The notes beneath the pieces were generated by a model. That model was not told the DNA's origin. It saw only the letters and a list, made by a program, of their open reading frames with translations, and did not search any database. DNA of 64,000 bases, taken from assembly GCA_016790705.1 (NCBI GenBank), contig JAEUOT010000067.1:62001-126000 (forward strand). The letters are read 5' to 3'. The stretch comes from Hydrogenophaga sp. (GTDB lineage: Bacteria; Pseudomonadota; Gammaproteobacteria; Burkholderiales; Burkholderiaceae_C). Position 1 is the first letter of the stretch; each line of letters opens with the position of its first letter. The translations under genes were made by a program, and so were the position numbers. Positions 35,964 to 46,615 of this stretch are shown here, piece after piece.

Positions 35964-36214
35964 GGTTTTCCTCTTGGAGTGAGCCGCTGACGGCTGTTTT
36001 CAAATGAGCGCGCTCAAAGTGACCACCACCTGAAACGCTCAATTCATTGTGCCACAAGCATCCAAAACCCTGAGGTCTGCGGCTGGACAGGAATCCACAC
36101 CCGGACGCCCCATCAGTTGCCGCCACACAACACAACGTCCCGCCTGGAGGCGCTTGACCCGTCCACTAAAATTGTCCGGTTTTCCCTCGCCGACAACGGA
36201 CCCCTTCAAAGCTC
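35964..36214. promoter_or_regulatory. Divergent ompA/gyrA intergenic region
   Basis: About 250 non-coding bases between two divergent genes, so both promoters should be here. On the gyrA side TAAAAT at 36167-36172 is a plausible -10 box; no good -35 is correctly placed (a TTGACC lies too close, at 36154). On the ompA side the palindrome gagcgcgctc at 36006-36015 stands near the start codon. No RNA gene is seen. Confidence 0.45.
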
Positions 36215-38848
36215 ATGACCCAGTTCGCAAAAGAAACCCTGCCGATCAGCCTTGAAGAGGAAATGCGCCGCAGCTACCTCGATTACGCCATGAGCGTGAT
36301 CGTCGGTCGCGCACTGCCGGACGCCCGGGACGGCCTCAAGCCTGTCCATCGCCGGGTTCTCTATGCGATGCACGAGCTCAACAACGACTGGAACCGGCCC
36401 TACAAGAAGTCGGCCCGTATCGTCGGCGATGTGATCGGTAAGTACCACCCGCACGGTGACAGCGCGGTGTACGACACCATCGTGCGCATGGCGCAGGACT
36501 TCTCGCTGCGCCACATGCTGGTGGATGGCCAGGGCAACTTCGGCTCGGTCGACGGCGACAACGCAGCCGCCATGCGGTACACCGAAATCCGCATGTCCAA
36601 GATCGCGCACGAGATGCTCGCGGACATCGACAAGGAGACGGTGGACTTCGGCCCCAACTACGACGGTTCCGAGAAAGAACCGCTGGTGCTGCCGACCCGC
36701 CTGCCCAACCTGCTGGTCAACGGCTCGGGTGGTATCGCGGTCGGCATGGCCACCAACATTCCGCCGCACAACCTCAATGAGGTCGTGGACGCCTGCCTGC
36801 ATTCGCTCAAGAACCCGGACTGCTCCATCGACGAACTGATGGAGATCATTCCGGCGCCGGACTTCCCCACGGGCGGCATCATCTACGGCATCAATGGCGT
36901 CAAGGACGGGTACCGCACCGGCCGCGGCCGCGTGGTGATGCGCGCCAAGGTGCACTTCGAGGACATCGACAAGGGCCAGCGCCAGGCAATCATCGTTGAC
37001 GAGATCCCCTACCAGGTCAACAAGAAGACGCTGCAGGAACGCATCGCCGAACTGGTCCACGAGAAGAAACTCGAGGGCATCAGCCACATCCAGGATGAGT
37101 CGGACAAGTCCGGCATGCGCCTGGTGATCGAGCTCAAGCGCGGCGAAGTGCCCGAGGTGGTGCTCAACAACCTGTACAAGCAGACGCAGCTGCAGGACAC
37201 CTTCGGCATCAACATGGTGGCGTTGATCGACGGTCAGCCCAAGCTCTGCAACCTCAAGGACCTGATCACCGTCTTCCTGGAACATCGCCGCGAGGTCGTC
37301 ACCCGCCGCACGGTGTTCAACCTGCGCAAGGCGCGCGACCGCGGCCACGTGCTCGAAGGCCTGGCCGTGGCGCTGGCCAATATCGATGAGTTCATCAAGA
37401 TCATCCGCGAGAGCCCCACCCCGCCGGTGGCCAAGGCCGAGCTGATGACGCGTTCGTGGGACAGCCAGCTGGTGCGCGAAATGCTCACCCGCGCGAAGGC
37501 CGACGGTGGCACGGTGAACGCCGACGACTACCGGCCCGAAGGCCTGGAGCGCGAGTTCGGCATGCAGGGCGACGGCCTGTATCGTCTGAGTGAGACGCAG
37601 GCCCAGGAAATCCTGCAGATGCGTCTGCAGCGCCTGACCGGCCTGGAGCAGGACAAGATCGTCGCCGAGTACAAGGACGTGATGGCCGAGATCGACGATC
37701 TGCTGGACATCCTGGCCAGGCCCGAGCGCGTCTCGACCATCATCAGTGAGGAACTGGTGGCGGTGAAGAACGAGTTCGGCCAGACCAAGCTGGGCGCCCG
37801 CCGCAGCGAGATCGAGCACAGCGCCCAGGACCTCTCGACCGAGGACCTGATCACGCCCACCGACATGGTGGTGACGCTGAGCCACAGCGGCTACATTAAG
37901 AGCCAGCCCCTGTCCGAGTACCGCGCCCAGAAGCGTGGCGGGCGCGGCAAGCAGGCCACGGCGACCAAGGAAGACGACTGGATCGACCAGCTCTTCATCG
38001 CCAACACGCACGACTACATCCTGTGCTTCTCCAACCGCGGCCGCCTCTACTGGCTGAAGGTCTGGGAAGTGCCCGCCGGTTCGCGCGGATCGCGCGGCCG
38101 CCCGATCGTCAACATGTTCCCGCTGCAGGACGGCGAGAAGATCAACGTCGTGCTGCCGCTGACCGGCGAGGCGCGCAGCTTCCCGGACAACCGCTACGTG
38201 TTCATGGCGACCAGCATGGGCACGGTCAAGAAGACCTCGCTGGATGAATTCAGCAACCCGCGCAAGGCCGGCATCATCGCTGTCGACCTGGACGACGGCG
38301 ACTACCTGATCGGCGCCGCGCTGACCGACGGCCAGCACGACGTGATGCTGTTCAGCGACGGCGGCAAGGCCGTGCGTTTCGATGAAAACGACGTGCGTCC
38401 GATGGGCCGCAACGCGCGCGGCGTGCGCGGCATGATGATCGAAGACGGCCAGAGCGTGATTGCCATGCTGGTGGCCGAGGACGAGCAGCAAAGCGTGCTG
38501 ACCGCGACCATCAACGGCTACGGCAAGCGCACACCGATCGGCGAATACACCCGCCACGGCCGCGGCACCAAGGGCATGATCGCGATCCAGCAGAGCGAGC
38601 GCAACGGCAAGGTCGTGGCCGCCACGCTGGTGCACACGGACGACGAGATCATGCTGATCACCGACACCGGTGTGCTGGTGCGCACCCGCGTGAGCGAGAT
38701 TCGCGAGATGGGTCGCGCCACCCAGGGCGTGACCCTGATTGCGCTGGACGATGGGGCCGAACTGTCAGGCCTGCAGCGCATCGTCGAGAACGACGCCAAC
38801 GCACCGGAAGCAACCGAGGGCGACGACGCGGCGGGTGAAGCCGAATGA
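36215..38848 (+). CDS. gyrA: DNA gyrase subunit A
   Basis: An 877-residue subunit that, with GyrB, introduces negative supercoils. The breakage-reunion domain has catalytic Tyr122 in AAMRYTEIR, and the quinolone-determining region [11 protein letters not shown] carries Ser83 and Asp87, the susceptible wild-type state by enteric numbering. The C-terminal half is the DNA-wrapping beta-pinwheel, with the GyrA box in [12 protein letters not shown]. The tail is acidic. Its stop overlaps the serC start by four bases (ATGA), so serC is coupled to it. Confidence 0.98.
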   Translation: MTQFAKETLPISLEEEMRRSYLDYAMSVIVGRALPDARDGLKPVHRRVLYAMHELNNDWNRPYKKSARIVGDVIGKYHPHGDSAVYDTIVRMAQDFSLRHMLVDGQGNFGSVDGDNAAAMRYTEIRMSKIAHEMLADIDKETVDFGPNYDGSEKEPLVLPTRLPNLLVNGSGGIAVGMATNIPPHNLNEVVDACLHSLKNPDCSIDELMEIIPAPDFPTGGIIYGINGVKDGYRTGRGRVVMRAKVHFEDIDKGQRQAIIVDEIPYQVNKKTLQERIAELVHEKKLEGISHIQDESDKSGMRLVIELKRGEVPEVVLNNLYKQTQLQDTFGINMVALIDGQPKLCNLKDLITVFLEHRREVVTRRTVFNLRKARDRGHVLEGLAVALANIDEFIKIIRESPTPPVAKAELMTRSWDSQLVREMLTRAKADGGTVNADDYRPEGLEREFGMQGDGLYRLSETQAQEILQMRLQRLTGLEQDKIVAEYKDVMAEIDDLLDILARPERVSTIISEELVAVKNEFGQTKLGARRSEIEHSAQDLSTEDLITPTDMVVTLSHSGYIKSQPLSEYRAQKRGGRGKQATATKEDDWIDQLFIANTHDYILCFSNRGRLYWLKVWEVPAGSRGSRGRPIVNMFPLQDGEKINVVLPLTGEARSFPDNRYVFMATSMGTVKKTSLDEFSNPRKAGIIAVDLDDGDYLIGAALTDGQHDVMLFSDGGKAVRFDENDVRPMGRNARGVRGMMIEDGQSVIAMLVAEDEQQSVLTATINGYGKRTPIGEYTRHGRGTKGMIAIQQSERNGKVVAATLVHTDDEIMLITDTGVLVRTRVSEIREMGRATQGVTLIALDDGAELSGLQRIVENDANAPEATEGDDAAGEAE

Positions 38849-39954
38849 CGCAACGCCCGTACAACTTCTCGGCCGGCCCGGCCGCGATGCCCGAAGAGGT
38901 GCTTCAACAAGCCGCCACCGAGATGCTCGACTGGCACGGCAGCGGCATGGGCGTGATGGAGATGAGCCACCGCGGCAAGGAGTTCATGTCCATCGCTGCG
39001 CAAGCCGAAGCCGACGTGCGGGAGCTGCTGGCGGTGCCGCCCCACTTCCGCATCCTGTTCATGCAGGGGGGTGGTCTGGCCGAAAACGCCATCGTGCCGC
39101 TGAACCTCTCGCGCGGAGGAACGGTCGACTTCGTGGTCACCGGCGGCTGGAGCCAGAAATCGGCCAAGGAAGCGCGCAAGTACGCCTCACCGGTGGTCAT
39201 TGCCAGCAACGAAGCCGACGCCCATACCTCCCTGCCCGCCCCGGCCAGCTGGAAGCTCAGCAAGGATGCGCAGTACGTGCACATCTGCAGCAACGAGACC
39301 ATCCACGGGGTGGAGTTTCACGAGTTGCCCGACCTCAAGGCTCTGGGCAGCCAGGCGCCCCTGGTGATCGACTTTTCCTCGCACGTTGCCTCGCGGCCGG
39401 TGGACTGGTCGCGCGTCGGCCTGGCGTTCGGGGGCGCACAGAAGAACCTCGGACCGGCCGGCGTGACGCTGGTGGTGGTGCGCGAAGACCTGCTGGGCCA
39501 GGCGCTGTCGATCTGCCCCAGTGCGTTCGACTACAAGACCGTCGCCGACAACGCCTCGATGTACAACACGCCGCCGACCTACAGCATCTACATGGCCGGT
39601 CTGGTGTTCCAGTGGCTCAAGCGCCAGATGGAAGGCGCGTTCACCGGCATCGCCGCAATGGAAGAGCGCAACATCGCCAAGGCCACGCTGCTCTACAACT
39701 TCATCGACCGCTCCGAGTTCTACGTGAACAAAGTCGCCAAGGATTGCCGTTCGCGAATGAACGTGCCGTTCTTCCTGCGCGACGAATCGCGCAATGACGC
39801 GTTCCTCGCCGGCGCCAAGGAACGTGGCCTGCTGCAACTCAAGGGACACAAGTCGGTCGGCGGCATGCGCGCAAGCATCTACAACGCCATGCCGCTGGCG
39901 GGTGTGAAGGCGCTGGTCGAGTACATGCGCGATTTCGAGAAGAGTCAGGCATGA
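38845..39954 (+). CDS. serC: Phosphoserine aminotransferase
   Basis: Converts 3-phosphohydroxypyruvate to phosphoserine (serine pathway), and serves a related step in pyridoxal phosphate synthesis. The 369-residue protein begins with the family signature [18 protein letters not shown], has PLP Lys200 in [13 protein letters not shown], and the substrate-binding [13 protein letters not shown] and [16 protein letters not shown]. It overlaps gyrA upstream and pheA downstream, each as ATGA, placing serine and phenylalanine/tyrosine synthesis on one translationally coupled message. Confidence 0.97.
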   Translation: MTQRPYNFSAGPAAMPEEVLQQAATEMLDWHGSGMGVMEMSHRGKEFMSIAAQAEADVRELLAVPPHFRILFMQGGGLAENAIVPLNLSRGGTVDFVVTGGWSQKSAKEARKYASPVVIASNEADAHTSLPAPASWKLSKDAQYVHICSNETIHGVEFHELPDLKALGSQAPLVIDFSSHVASRPVDWSRVGLAFGGAQKNLGPAGVTLVVVREDLLGQALSICPSAFDYKTVADNASMYNTPPTYSIYMAGLVFQWLKRQMEGAFTGIAAMEERNIAKATLLYNFIDRSEFYVNKVAKDCRSRMNVPFFLRDESRNDAFLAGAKERGLLQLKGHKSVGGMRASIYNAMPLAGVKALVEYMRDFEKSQA

Positions 39955-41057
39955 GCGAGAGCAAACAACCCGTCCAGTCCGATGCCCTGGGCGCCCTGCG
40001 TGTTCAGATCGACAGCATTGACCAGCAACTGCTTTCGCTGCTCAACCAGCGTGCCCACGTTGCCGAACAGGTGGGAGAAATCAAGCGCGCCGAGGGTTCG
40101 CCTTTCTTCCGTCCCGACCGCGTGGCGCAGGTGATCGACAAGATCCAGAACGCCAACCAGGGTCCGTTGCTCAACCAGCACGTCGCGTCCATCTGGCGCG
40201 AAATCATGTCGGCTTGCCTCGCACTGGAGGCGCCGCAGCGCGTGGCCGTGCTAGGGCCGGAAGGCACCTTCACCGAACAGGCCGCCATCGAATACTTCGG
40301 CAGCGCCGCCAATCTGATCTATTGCAGCAGCTTCGACGAGGTGTTTCACGCCACCGCCGCCGGCACCGCGCAATACGGCGTGGTCGGCATCGAGAACTCC
40401 ACCGAAGGCGCGGTGGCGCGCTCGCTGGACCTGTTCCTGCGCTCGCCCGTGCACGTCGTGGGCGAGGTCAGCCTCCTGGTGCGCCACAACCTGCTGCGCC
40501 AGGTCAACGACCTCAACCAGGTCGAAGTGGTGATGGCGCACCCGCAGGCGCTGGCCCAATGCCAGGGCTGGCTGAGCCAGCACCTGCCGCACGCAGAACG
40601 TCGTGCCGTCTCCAGCAATGCGGAAGGTGCCCGTCTGGCGGCGACCAATCCCGCCTGGGCGGGCATCGCCAGCGAGCGCGCCGCGGCACAGTTCGGCCTG
40701 CACATCGTCTCGCACGCGATTCAGGACGAGGCCTACAACCGCACGCGTTTCCTGGTCATCTGTCTGCCACAGACCCTGGCCATGCCACCGGCCTCCGGTC
40801 GGGACTGCACCAGCCTCGTGGTCTCGGTTCCCAATCGCCCGGGCGCCGTGCATGACCTGCTGGTGCCGCTGAAGAACAACGGCGTGTCCATGACACGCTT
40901 CGAGTCGCGTCCGGCCAAGTCCGGCCAGTGGGAGTATTACTTCTACATCGACCTCGCAGGTCACCCGTCCCAACCCAACGTCGCTGCAGCGCTCAAGGAG
41001 CTTCAGGGTCTGTGCGCGTTCTACAAGGTGCTGGGTGCCTACCCGGTGAGCGAATGA
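39951..41057 (+). CDS. pheA: Bifunctional chorismate mutase / prephenate dehydratase
   Basis: A 368-residue P-protein leading from chorismate to phenylpyruvate. The AroQ chorismate mutase helix bundle is at about 10-95 ([20 protein letters not shown]). The dehydratase domain is at about 98-275 with [34 protein letters not shown] and the catalytic TRF in YNRTRFLVI. The C-terminal ACT domain has the phenylalanine-binding [17 protein letters not shown]. Feedback inhibition by phenylalanine is therefore expected. A hisC-type aminotransferase, present at this place in many relatives, is absent between pheA and tyrA. Confidence 0.96.
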   Translation: MSESKQPVQSDALGALRVQIDSIDQQLLSLLNQRAHVAEQVGEIKRAEGSPFFRPDRVAQVIDKIQNANQGPLLNQHVASIWREIMSACLALEAPQRVAVLGPEGTFTEQAAIEYFGSAANLIYCSSFDEVFHATAAGTAQYGVVGIENSTEGAVARSLDLFLRSPVHVVGEVSLLVRHNLLRQVNDLNQVEVVMAHPQALAQCQGWLSQHLPHAERRAVSSNAEGARLAATNPAWAGIASERAAAQFGLHIVSHAIQDEAYNRTRFLVICLPQTLAMPPASGRDCTSLVVSVPNRPGAVHDLLVPLKNNGVSMTRFESRPAKSGQWEYYFYIDLAGHPSQPNVAAALKELQGLCAFYKVLGAYPVSE

Positions 41058-41058
41058 C

Positions 41059-41955
41059 ATGAACGCCCCGACACTGAAATTCGAACAACTGGGTCTGATC
41101 GGCTGCGGCCTGATGGGGGGGTCGTTTGCTCTGGCCTTGAAGAAGGCGGGGCTCGTCAAACGCGTGGTCGGCTACAGCAAGTCGCCGTCCACCACGGAAC
41201 GGGCTCGGCAGATGGGTGTGATCGACATCGAGGCCCCGTCCGCGCTGCTGGCGGTGTCCGGAGCCGATCTGGTGCTGCTGGCCGTTCCGGTGTCGGCCAC
41301 GGAAGCGACCTTCAAGGCCATCCGTCACCTGCTGTCCAAGGACACCCTGGTGATGGACGTGGGCTCGACCAAGCGCGACGTGATCGACGCTGCCCGGCGC
41401 GTGCTCAAGGACCAGGTTGGCGTGTTCGTCCCGGCCCACCCCATCGCAGGCAAGGAGCTCGCGGGCGTGGAGAACGCGGACCCCGAGCTGTATTACGGCC
41501 GCCAGGTCATCCTGACCCCGATCGAACGCACCGAACCGGTACAGCTGGCCAAGGCGACGCGACTCTGGACCGCCCTGGGCTGCCAGGTGCAGACCATGGC
41601 CCCGGAGGCACACGATGCCGCCTATGCAGCAGTGAGCCACCTGCCGCACATGATCGCGTTTGCGCTGATGAACGCGATCGCCGACCAGGAGCACGGGAAG
41701 GAATTCCTGTCGCTGGCGGGTCCGGGCTTCCGTGACTTCACCCGCATCGCGGCCAGCGATCCCAGCGTCTGGCGTGACATCCTGGTCTCCAACCGGGAGG
41801 AGCTCATCGCCCAGTCCCGCCTCTTCCAGCGCGCCCTGCGCGCCTTCGAGGCCGCGATCGCCGATGGCAATCCCGATGCGGTCGAAGCCCTGGTCGACAA
41901 AGCCAGCCAAGCACGCTCCCGTTGGCGCATGAATGCAAACAAGCCGCACGGCTGA
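41059..41955 (+). CDS. tyrA: Prephenate dehydrogenase
   Basis: Oxidatively decarboxylates prephenate (or arogenate) to the tyrosine precursor. The 298-residue protein has an N-terminal Rossmann fold (LIGCGLMGGSFALALKKAGL) and the family segments VGSTKRDVIDAARRVL, FVPAHPIAGKELAGVENA with the catalytic His, and YAAVSHLPHMIAFALMNAIA. It lacks a fused chorismate mutase or ACT domain. It starts one base after the pheA stop. A run of seven G encodes part of the GLMGGS loop. Confidence 0.95.
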   Translation: MNAPTLKFEQLGLIGCGLMGGSFALALKKAGLVKRVVGYSKSPSTTERARQMGVIDIEAPSALLAVSGADLVLLAVPVSATEATFKAIRHLLSKDTLVMDVGSTKRDVIDAARRVLKDQVGVFVPAHPIAGKELAGVENADPELYYGRQVILTPIERTEPVQLAKATRLWTALGCQVQTMAPEAHDAAYAAVSHLPHMIAFALMNAIADQEHGKEFLSLAGPGFRDFTRIAASDPSVWRDILVSNREELIAQSRLFQRALRAFEAAIADGNPDAVEALVDKASQARSRWRMNANKPHG

Positions 41956-41967
41956 TTTCCCCCCCGC

Positions 41968-44010
41968 ATGTACGACATCGCCTTCCTCGATATCCCGCCC
42001 CTTCGCAGCGCGGGCGGCACGGTCCGCCTGCCCGGCTCCAAGAGCATTTCCAACCGGGTTCTGCTGCTGGCGGCCCTGAGCGTCGGGCACACCGACATCG
42101 CCGACCTGCTCGACTCGGATGACACCCGTGTGATGCTGGCAGCTCTGGACGCGCTGGGCTGCCACGTCGAACACCGCCCCGGCGGCGTGATTCGCGTGCA
42201 GGGACTGGGTGGCCAGCTTGCCGTGTCGTCGGTGCAGCTGTTCCTCGGCAACGCGGGCACGGCCATGCGCCCCCTGACCGCGGCCCTGGCGCTGCTGGCT
42301 GCCGAGCGGGGCGGCTGCTTTGAACTCAGCGGCATCGCGCGCATGCACGAACGCCCCATCGGTGACCTGGTCGATGCGTTGCGCCAGCTCGGTTGCCCGG
42401 TCGAGTGTCTCGGACAGGAAGGCTACCCGCCGCTGCGCCTGGGCAATGGTTCGGCGGTCGACCTCAAACTCGATCAGCCGATCCGCGTGCGGGGCGACGT
42501 CTCCAGCCAGTTCCTGACCGCATTGCTTCTGGCCCTTCCGCTGGTGGCGCGCGAGCGGGCGGTGGACATCGAGGTGGTCGGCGAGCTGATCTCCAAGCCC
42601 TATATCGAGATCACGCTCAACCTGCTGGCCCGTTTCGGGGTGCAGGTGCAGCGTGACAACTGGTCGCGATTCACCATCGCGGCTGGCAGCCGTTACGTCT
42701 CGCCGGGTCTGGTGCATGTCGAAGGGGACGCCTCGTCGGCCAGCTACTTCATCGCACTGGGTGCCATCGCTCCGGCCAGCGAGGGCACGACCGGCGTGAC
42801 CATCGAGGGCGTGGGGCTGGCGTCCATACAGGGCGACATCCGCTTCGTCGAGGCGGCCCGCGCCATGGGCGCCGACATCAGCGGCGAGGCCAACCGGCTG
42901 CACATCCGCCGCGGTCAGTGGCCGCTGCGAGCCATCGATCTCGATTGCAACCACATCCCGGACGCCGCCATGACCCTGGCCGTGATGGCGCTGTATGCCG
43001 ATGGCACGACCACCCTGCGCAACATCGCAAGCTGGCGCGTCAAGGAAACGGACCGCATCGCCGCGATGGCCAACGAGTGCCGCAAGCTCGGCGCCACGGT
43101 CGAGGAAGGCGCCGACTTCATCCGGATCACGCCACCCGCCCGATGGGCACAGGCCAGCATTCACACCTACGACGATCACCGTGTCGCGATGTGCTTCTCG
43201 CTGGCCGCGTTCAATCCGGACAACGTGCGCGTGCGGATCGAAGATCCGAAATGCGTCGCCAAGACCTTTCCCGATTATTTCGAGGCCCTCTTTGAGCGGT
43301 GCGAGACACCCGTGGACCGGATTCCGGTGATCTGCATCGACGGACCCACCGCGTCCGGCAAGGGCACGCTGGCGTCCGAGGTTGCGCGCCGGCTGGGCTT
43401 CCACCTGCTCGATTCGGGCGCGCTGTACCGCCTGGTCGGGCTGGCGGCGAGCCAGCAGGGCATGGCAACAGACGAGGAAACCCTGCGTCAACCATCACAG
43501 GCACAGCGTCTCGGCGCCCTGGCCGCCTCCCTGCAAGTGCGTTTCGACGGCGAAAAGATCTGGCTGGACGGACTGGACGTCACCGACGCCCTGCGCACCG
43601 AGTCGGCCGGCATGGCGGCGTCCCGCGTCTCGGCGGTGCCCGAGGTGCGGCAGGCGTTGACCGAGCTGCAGTTGGGGTTCCGTCGCCTGCCGGGACTGGT
43701 GGCCGACGGCCGCGACATGGGAACCGTGATCTTCCCCCGGGCTTCCCTCAAGGTGTTCCTGACCGCCAGCGCCGAGCAACGGGCCGAAAGGCGTCATAAA
43801 CAATTGATTTCCAAAGGAATTTCTGCTAATATCGCGGACCTTTTGGCGGACCTCAAGGCCCGTGATCACCGGGACATGTCCCGGGCACACGCCCCCTTGA
43901 AGCCTGCCGATGACGCCAAGCAACTGGACAACTCGGAGCTGAGCATCGAAGCCTCGGTGCAACAGGTTCTGGACTGGTGGCAAGGCAAAGCGGCGGACGC
44001 AGGCAACTGA
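41968..44010 (+). CDS. aroA: Fused EPSP synthase (AroA) and cytidylate kinase (Cmk)
   Basis: A single 680-residue frame joins two enzymes. Residues 1 to about 447 are 3-phosphoshikimate 1-carboxyvinyltransferase: [53 protein letters not shown], and [16 protein letters not shown]. From about 452 the sequence is cytidylate kinase: P-loop [49 protein letters not shown], and [18 protein letters not shown]. There is no internal stop or linker frameshift. Such fusions are annotated in Comamonadaceae; elsewhere aroA and cmk are adjacent separate genes. The Cmk part hides a promoter, described separately. Confidence 0.95.
   Translation: MYDIAFLDIPPLRSAGGTVRLPGSKSISNRVLLLAALSVGHTDIADLLDSDDTRVMLAALDALGCHVEHRPGGVIRVQGLGGQLAVSSVQLFLGNAGTAMRPLTAALALLAAERGGCFELSGIARMHERPIGDLVDALRQLGCPVECLGQEGYPPLRLGNGSAVDLKLDQPIRVRGDVSSQFLTALLLALPLVARERAVDIEVVGELISKPYIEITLNLLARFGVQVQRDNWSRFTIAAGSRYVSPGLVHVEGDASSASYFIALGAIAPASEGTTGVTIEGVGLASIQGDIRFVEAARAMGADISGEANRLHIRRGQWPLRAIDLDCNHIPDAAMTLAVMALYADGTTTLRNIASWRVKETDRIAAMANECRKLGATVEEGADFIRITPPARWAQASIHTYDDHRVAMCFSLAAFNPDNVRVRIEDPKCVAKTFPDYFEALFERCETPVDRIPVICIDGPTASGKGTLASEVARRLGFHLLDSGALYRLVGLAASQQGMATDEETLRQPSQAQRLGALAASLQVRFDGEKIWLDGLDVTDALRTESAGMAASRVSAVPEVRQALTELQLGFRRLPGLVADGRDMGTVIFPRASLKVFLTASAEQRAERRHKQLISKGISANIADLLADLKARDHRDMSRAHAPLKPADDAKQLDNSELSIEASVQQVLDWWQGKAADAGN
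43804..43832 (+). promoter_or_regulatory. Sigma-70-type promoter inside the cmk coding region
   Basis: TTGATT, a 17-base spacer and TAATAT form a near-consensus promoter within codons of the Cmk domain. This short stretch is strongly AT-rich and uses codons such as aaa, ttg, att, gga, tct and aat that the rest of the gene avoids. Transcription would begin near 43840 and read into rpsA with a leader of about 350 bases. Confidence 0.7.
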
Positions 44011-44191
44011 TCCGCCAACACGATGGCCCAGACGGCCCCGCCGGGTAGTCAAAACCCGCAGGCCCGATGGTTCTTTCACTCAACCCGCGGTGTCACGCAC
44101 CGCAATGTCAACGCCGCCCATCCGTCGATCCTTGCGCAAGCCGTGCATGCGGTGCTGCGCCCCCGACGTTGAGCTGGCTTTAGGAAATTCA
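44011..44191 (+). promoter_or_regulatory. rpsA leader region
   Basis: About 180 bases between the aroA-cmk stop and rpsA. Complementary stretches (caacg near 44107 and cgttg near 44166) could bring the start region into a structured leader, which would fit known autogenous control of S1 synthesis. This is inference. The ribosome binding site is only a short AGGA, as is typical of rpsA. Confidence 0.35.
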
Positions 44192-45868
44192 ATGTCTGAA
44201 TCTTTTGCCGCCCTGTTTGAAGAGTCCCTCAAGCGCGCCGAAATGCGCTCGGGCGAAGTCATCACCGCCGAAGTCGTGCGCGTCGAGCACAACCACGTGG
44301 TGGTCAACGCCGGTCTCAAGTCCGAGGCGTACATCCCCCTGAACGAATTCAAGAACGACCAGGGCGAACTCGAAGTCCAGGTGGGTGATTTCGTGTCCGT
44401 GGCCATCGACTCCGTCGAAAACGGCTTCGGCGACACCCTGCTGTCGCGCGACAAGGCCAAGCGCCTCGCATCGTGGATGGCCCTGGAAAAGGCCCTGGAG
44501 TCCGGCGAATTCGTCACCGGCACGACCTCCAGCAAGGTCAAGGGCGGCCTGAAGGTCATGGTCAACGGCATCAGCGCCTTCCTGCCGGGCTCGCTGGTCG
44601 ACAGCCGTCCGACCAAGGACCTGACCCCGTACGAGAACAAGACCCTGGAATTCAAGGTCATCAAGCTCGACCGCAAGCGCAACAACGTGGTGCTGAGCCG
44701 CCGCGCCGTGGTGGAAGCCTCCATGGGCGAAGAGCGCGCCAAGCTGATGGAAAACCTCAAGGAAGGCGCCATCGTCAACGGCGTGGTCAAGAACATCACC
44801 GAATACGGTGCGTTCGTGGACCTGGGCGGTATCGACGGCCTGCTGCACATCACCGACATGGCATGGCGCCGCGTCCGTCACCCGAGCGAAGTGGTGACGG
44901 CTGGCCAGGAAATCACCGCCAAGATCCTGAAGTTCGACACCGAGAAGCACCGCGTCTCGCTGGGTCTGAAGCAGATGGGCGACGACCCGTGGCTGGGCGT
45001 GTCCCGCCGCTACCCGCAGGGCACCCGCATGTTCGGCAAGATCACCAACATCGCCGATTACGGCGCGTTCGTGGAACTCGAGCCGGGCATCGAAGGCCTG
45101 GTGCACGTTTCCGAAATGGACTGGACCAACAAGAACGTCGCTCCGTCCAAGCTGGTGTCGCTGGGTGACGAAGTCGAAGTCATGGTGCTGGACATCGACG
45201 AAGACAAGCGTCGCATCTCCCTGGGCATGAAGCAGTGCCGTGCCAACCCCTGGCACGAGTTCGCCGAGCAGACCAAGCGCGGTGACCGCGTCAAGGGCCC
45301 GATCAAGTCGATCACCGACTTCGGCGTGTTCGTGGGTCTGGCCGCCGGCATCGACGGTCTGGTGCACCTGTCCGACCTGTCCTGGAACGAGCCGGGCGAA
45401 GCCGCCGTGCGCAACTTCAAGAAGGGCCAGGAAGTCGAAGCCATCGTGCTGGCCATCGACGTCGAGCGCGAGCGCATCTCCCTGGGCATCAAGCAGCTCG
45501 ACGGCGACCCGTTCAGCACCTTCGTGTCGGTCAACGACAAGGGTTCCGTGGTGACCGGCAAGGTCAAGACCGTGGACGCCAAGGGCGCTGAGATCGACCT
45601 GGGCGAAGACGTCATCGGCTACCTGCGCGCTTCGGAAATCTCCCGCGACCGCGTGGAAGACGCCCGCAACGTGCTCAAGGAAGGTGACGAGGTCACGACC
45701 GTGGTGGTGAACGTGGATCGCAAGACCCGCAACATCCAGCTGTCGATCAAGGCCAAGGACATGGCCGACCAGAACGAAGCCATGGCCAACCTGAACCAGA
45801 ACACGGGCAACGCCGGCACGACCAACCTGGGCGCCCTGCTCAAGGCCAAGCTGGACAGCAACAACTGA
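44192..45868 (+). CDS. rpsA: 30S ribosomal protein S1
   Basis: A 558-residue S1 with six S1/OB-fold repeats; the recurring unit is clear in [40 protein letters not shown] and [20 protein letters not shown]. It binds mRNA and unwinds structured leaders on the ribosome. The start [13 protein letters not shown] is the family N-terminus; sequence upstream in the same frame is not conserved-looking. The gene follows aroA-cmk and precedes ihfB, the standard proteobacterial order. Codon use is strongly biased, as expected for a highly expressed protein. Confidence 0.98.
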   Translation: MSESFAALFEESLKRAEMRSGEVITAEVVRVEHNHVVVNAGLKSEAYIPLNEFKNDQGELEVQVGDFVSVAIDSVENGFGDTLLSRDKAKRLASWMALEKALESGEFVTGTTSSKVKGGLKVMVNGISAFLPGSLVDSRPTKDLTPYENKTLEFKVIKLDRKRNNVVLSRRAVVEASMGEERAKLMENLKEGAIVNGVVKNITEYGAFVDLGGIDGLLHITDMAWRRVRHPSEVVTAGQEITAKILKFDTEKHRVSLGLKQMGDDPWLGVSRRYPQGTRMFGKITNIADYGAFVELEPGIEGLVHVSEMDWTNKNVAPSKLVSLGDEVEVMVLDIDEDKRRISLGMKQCRANPWHEFAEQTKRGDRVKGPIKSITDFGVFVGLAAGIDGLVHLSDLSWNEPGEAAVRNFKKGQEVEAIVLAIDVERERISLGIKQLDGDPFSTFVSVNDKGSVVTGKVKTVDAKGAEIDLGEDVIGYLRASEISRDRVEDARNVLKEGDEVTTVVVNVDRKTRNIQLSIKAKDMADQNEAMANLNQNTGNAGTTNLGALLKAKLDSNN

Positions 45869-45952
45869 GAAACCGCCTGAGGCCTCTGCCAGCGCCCTGT
45901 GCGCCGGCAGGGCCCGGCACCGCCCCGGTCCCTTCCACGCCTGAATTCAGAC

Positions 45953-46273
45953 ATGACCCGCAGCGACCTTGTCGAAGCACTGGCGAGCCGGTTCAGCCAG
46001 CTCACGCACCGTGATGCCGAGTTTGCCGTCAAGGCGATCCTGGACGCCATGGGCGATGCGCTGGTCAAGGGCCATCGGATCGAGATCCGGGGGTTTGGCA
46101 GCTTCTCCGTCAATCGTCGCTCTCCCCGCATCGGGCGCAACCCGCGCTCGGGCGAGAGCGTGATGATTCCGGAGAAACGCGTACCGCACTTCAAGCCGGG
46201 CAAAGCCCTGCGCGAACAGGTGGACGCCAAGACCGCCGAGATCCTGGGCCGCGAGCCGAAGAAACCGGACTGA
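45953..46273 (+). CDS. ihfB: Integration host factor subunit beta
   Basis: A 106-residue DNA-bending protein of the HU/IHF family. The start [10 protein letters not shown] and the beta-arm region [30 protein letters not shown] and [17 protein letters not shown] are diagnostic. It pairs with IhfA, encoded elsewhere. IHF commonly assists NtrC-sigma-54 promoters such as that of glnA. It lies 84 bases after rpsA. An intrinsic-terminator-like hairpin lies about 50 bases past its stop, inside lapA. Confidence 0.96.
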   Translation: MTRSDLVEALASRFSQLTHRDAEFAVKAILDAMGDALVKGHRIEIRGFGSFSVNRRSPRIGRNPRSGESVMIPEKRVPHFKPGKALREQVDAKTAEILGREPKKPD

Positions 46274-46306
46274 TCGCTACAATCGTCCCACCACAGAGGG
46301 GATGAT

Positions 46307-46615
46307 TTGAAGTACCTGATGTGGCTGCTCAATGCAGCCATTTTTTTTGTGCTGTTCGCCTTCGCGCTGAACAACCAAGACGCGGTGACCCTGCACCTGT
46401 TCTTCGGCGCCCGCTGGCAGGCACCGCTGGTGCTGATCCTGCTGTGTGCGCTGCTGATCGGTGTGGTGTTGGGTGTGATCGTGATGCTGCCGCTCTGGCT
46501 GCGGGCGCGACGTCGACGTCACGAAACCCCCGTGCCCGTGCAAACCGCGTCGCCTTTGCCGCCCGTTCCCGACGCCGTCGCGAACCCGACCCTGCCCCCT
46601 TCGCATGGATCTTGA
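46307..46615 (+). CDS. lapA: LapA family inner-membrane protein
   Basis: A 102-residue protein with two transmembrane helices (about 5-22 and 38-62) and a basic, Pro-rich cytoplasmic tail, matching LapA (formerly YciS), which cooperates with LapB in controlling lipopolysaccharide assembly. The start is a TTG (MKYLMWLLNAAIFFVLF) preceded by a GAGGGGA box. The end overlaps lapB by 11 bases. Codons 6-14 form a terminator-like hairpin with T8, so expression may depend on readthrough. Confidence 0.87.
   Translation: MKYLMWLLNAAIFFVLFAFALNNQDAVTLHLFFGARWQAPLVLILLCALLIGVVLGVIVMLPLWLRARRRRHETPVPVQTASPLPPVPDAVANPTLPPSHGS
46322..46348 (+). terminator. Intrinsic-terminator-like hairpin inside lapA
   Basis: A seven-base-pair stem tggctgc / gcagcca with a five-base loop is followed directly by eight T. 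It lies in the first 15 codons of lapA, about 50 bases after the ihfB stop. The shape is that of a working Rho-independent terminator for the rpsA-ihfB message, with translation of lapA able to disrupt it. Confidence 0.65.

Noticed and set aside
36154-36172. TTGACC and TAAAAT as a full gyrA promoter
   Set aside because: The two boxes are only about seven bases apart, far too close to work together. Only the TAAAAT is kept as a tentative -10.
36206-38635. Long open frame antisense to gyrA
   Set aside because: Same cause: shadow of a highly biased gene. The translated sequence is repetitive and unlike any protein family, while gyrA is certain.
41115-41125. Run of seven G in tyrA as a phase-variation switch
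   Set aside because: It encodes the conserved glycine-rich NAD-binding loop. The run is short, and there is no sign of frame decay or a contingency-type gene.
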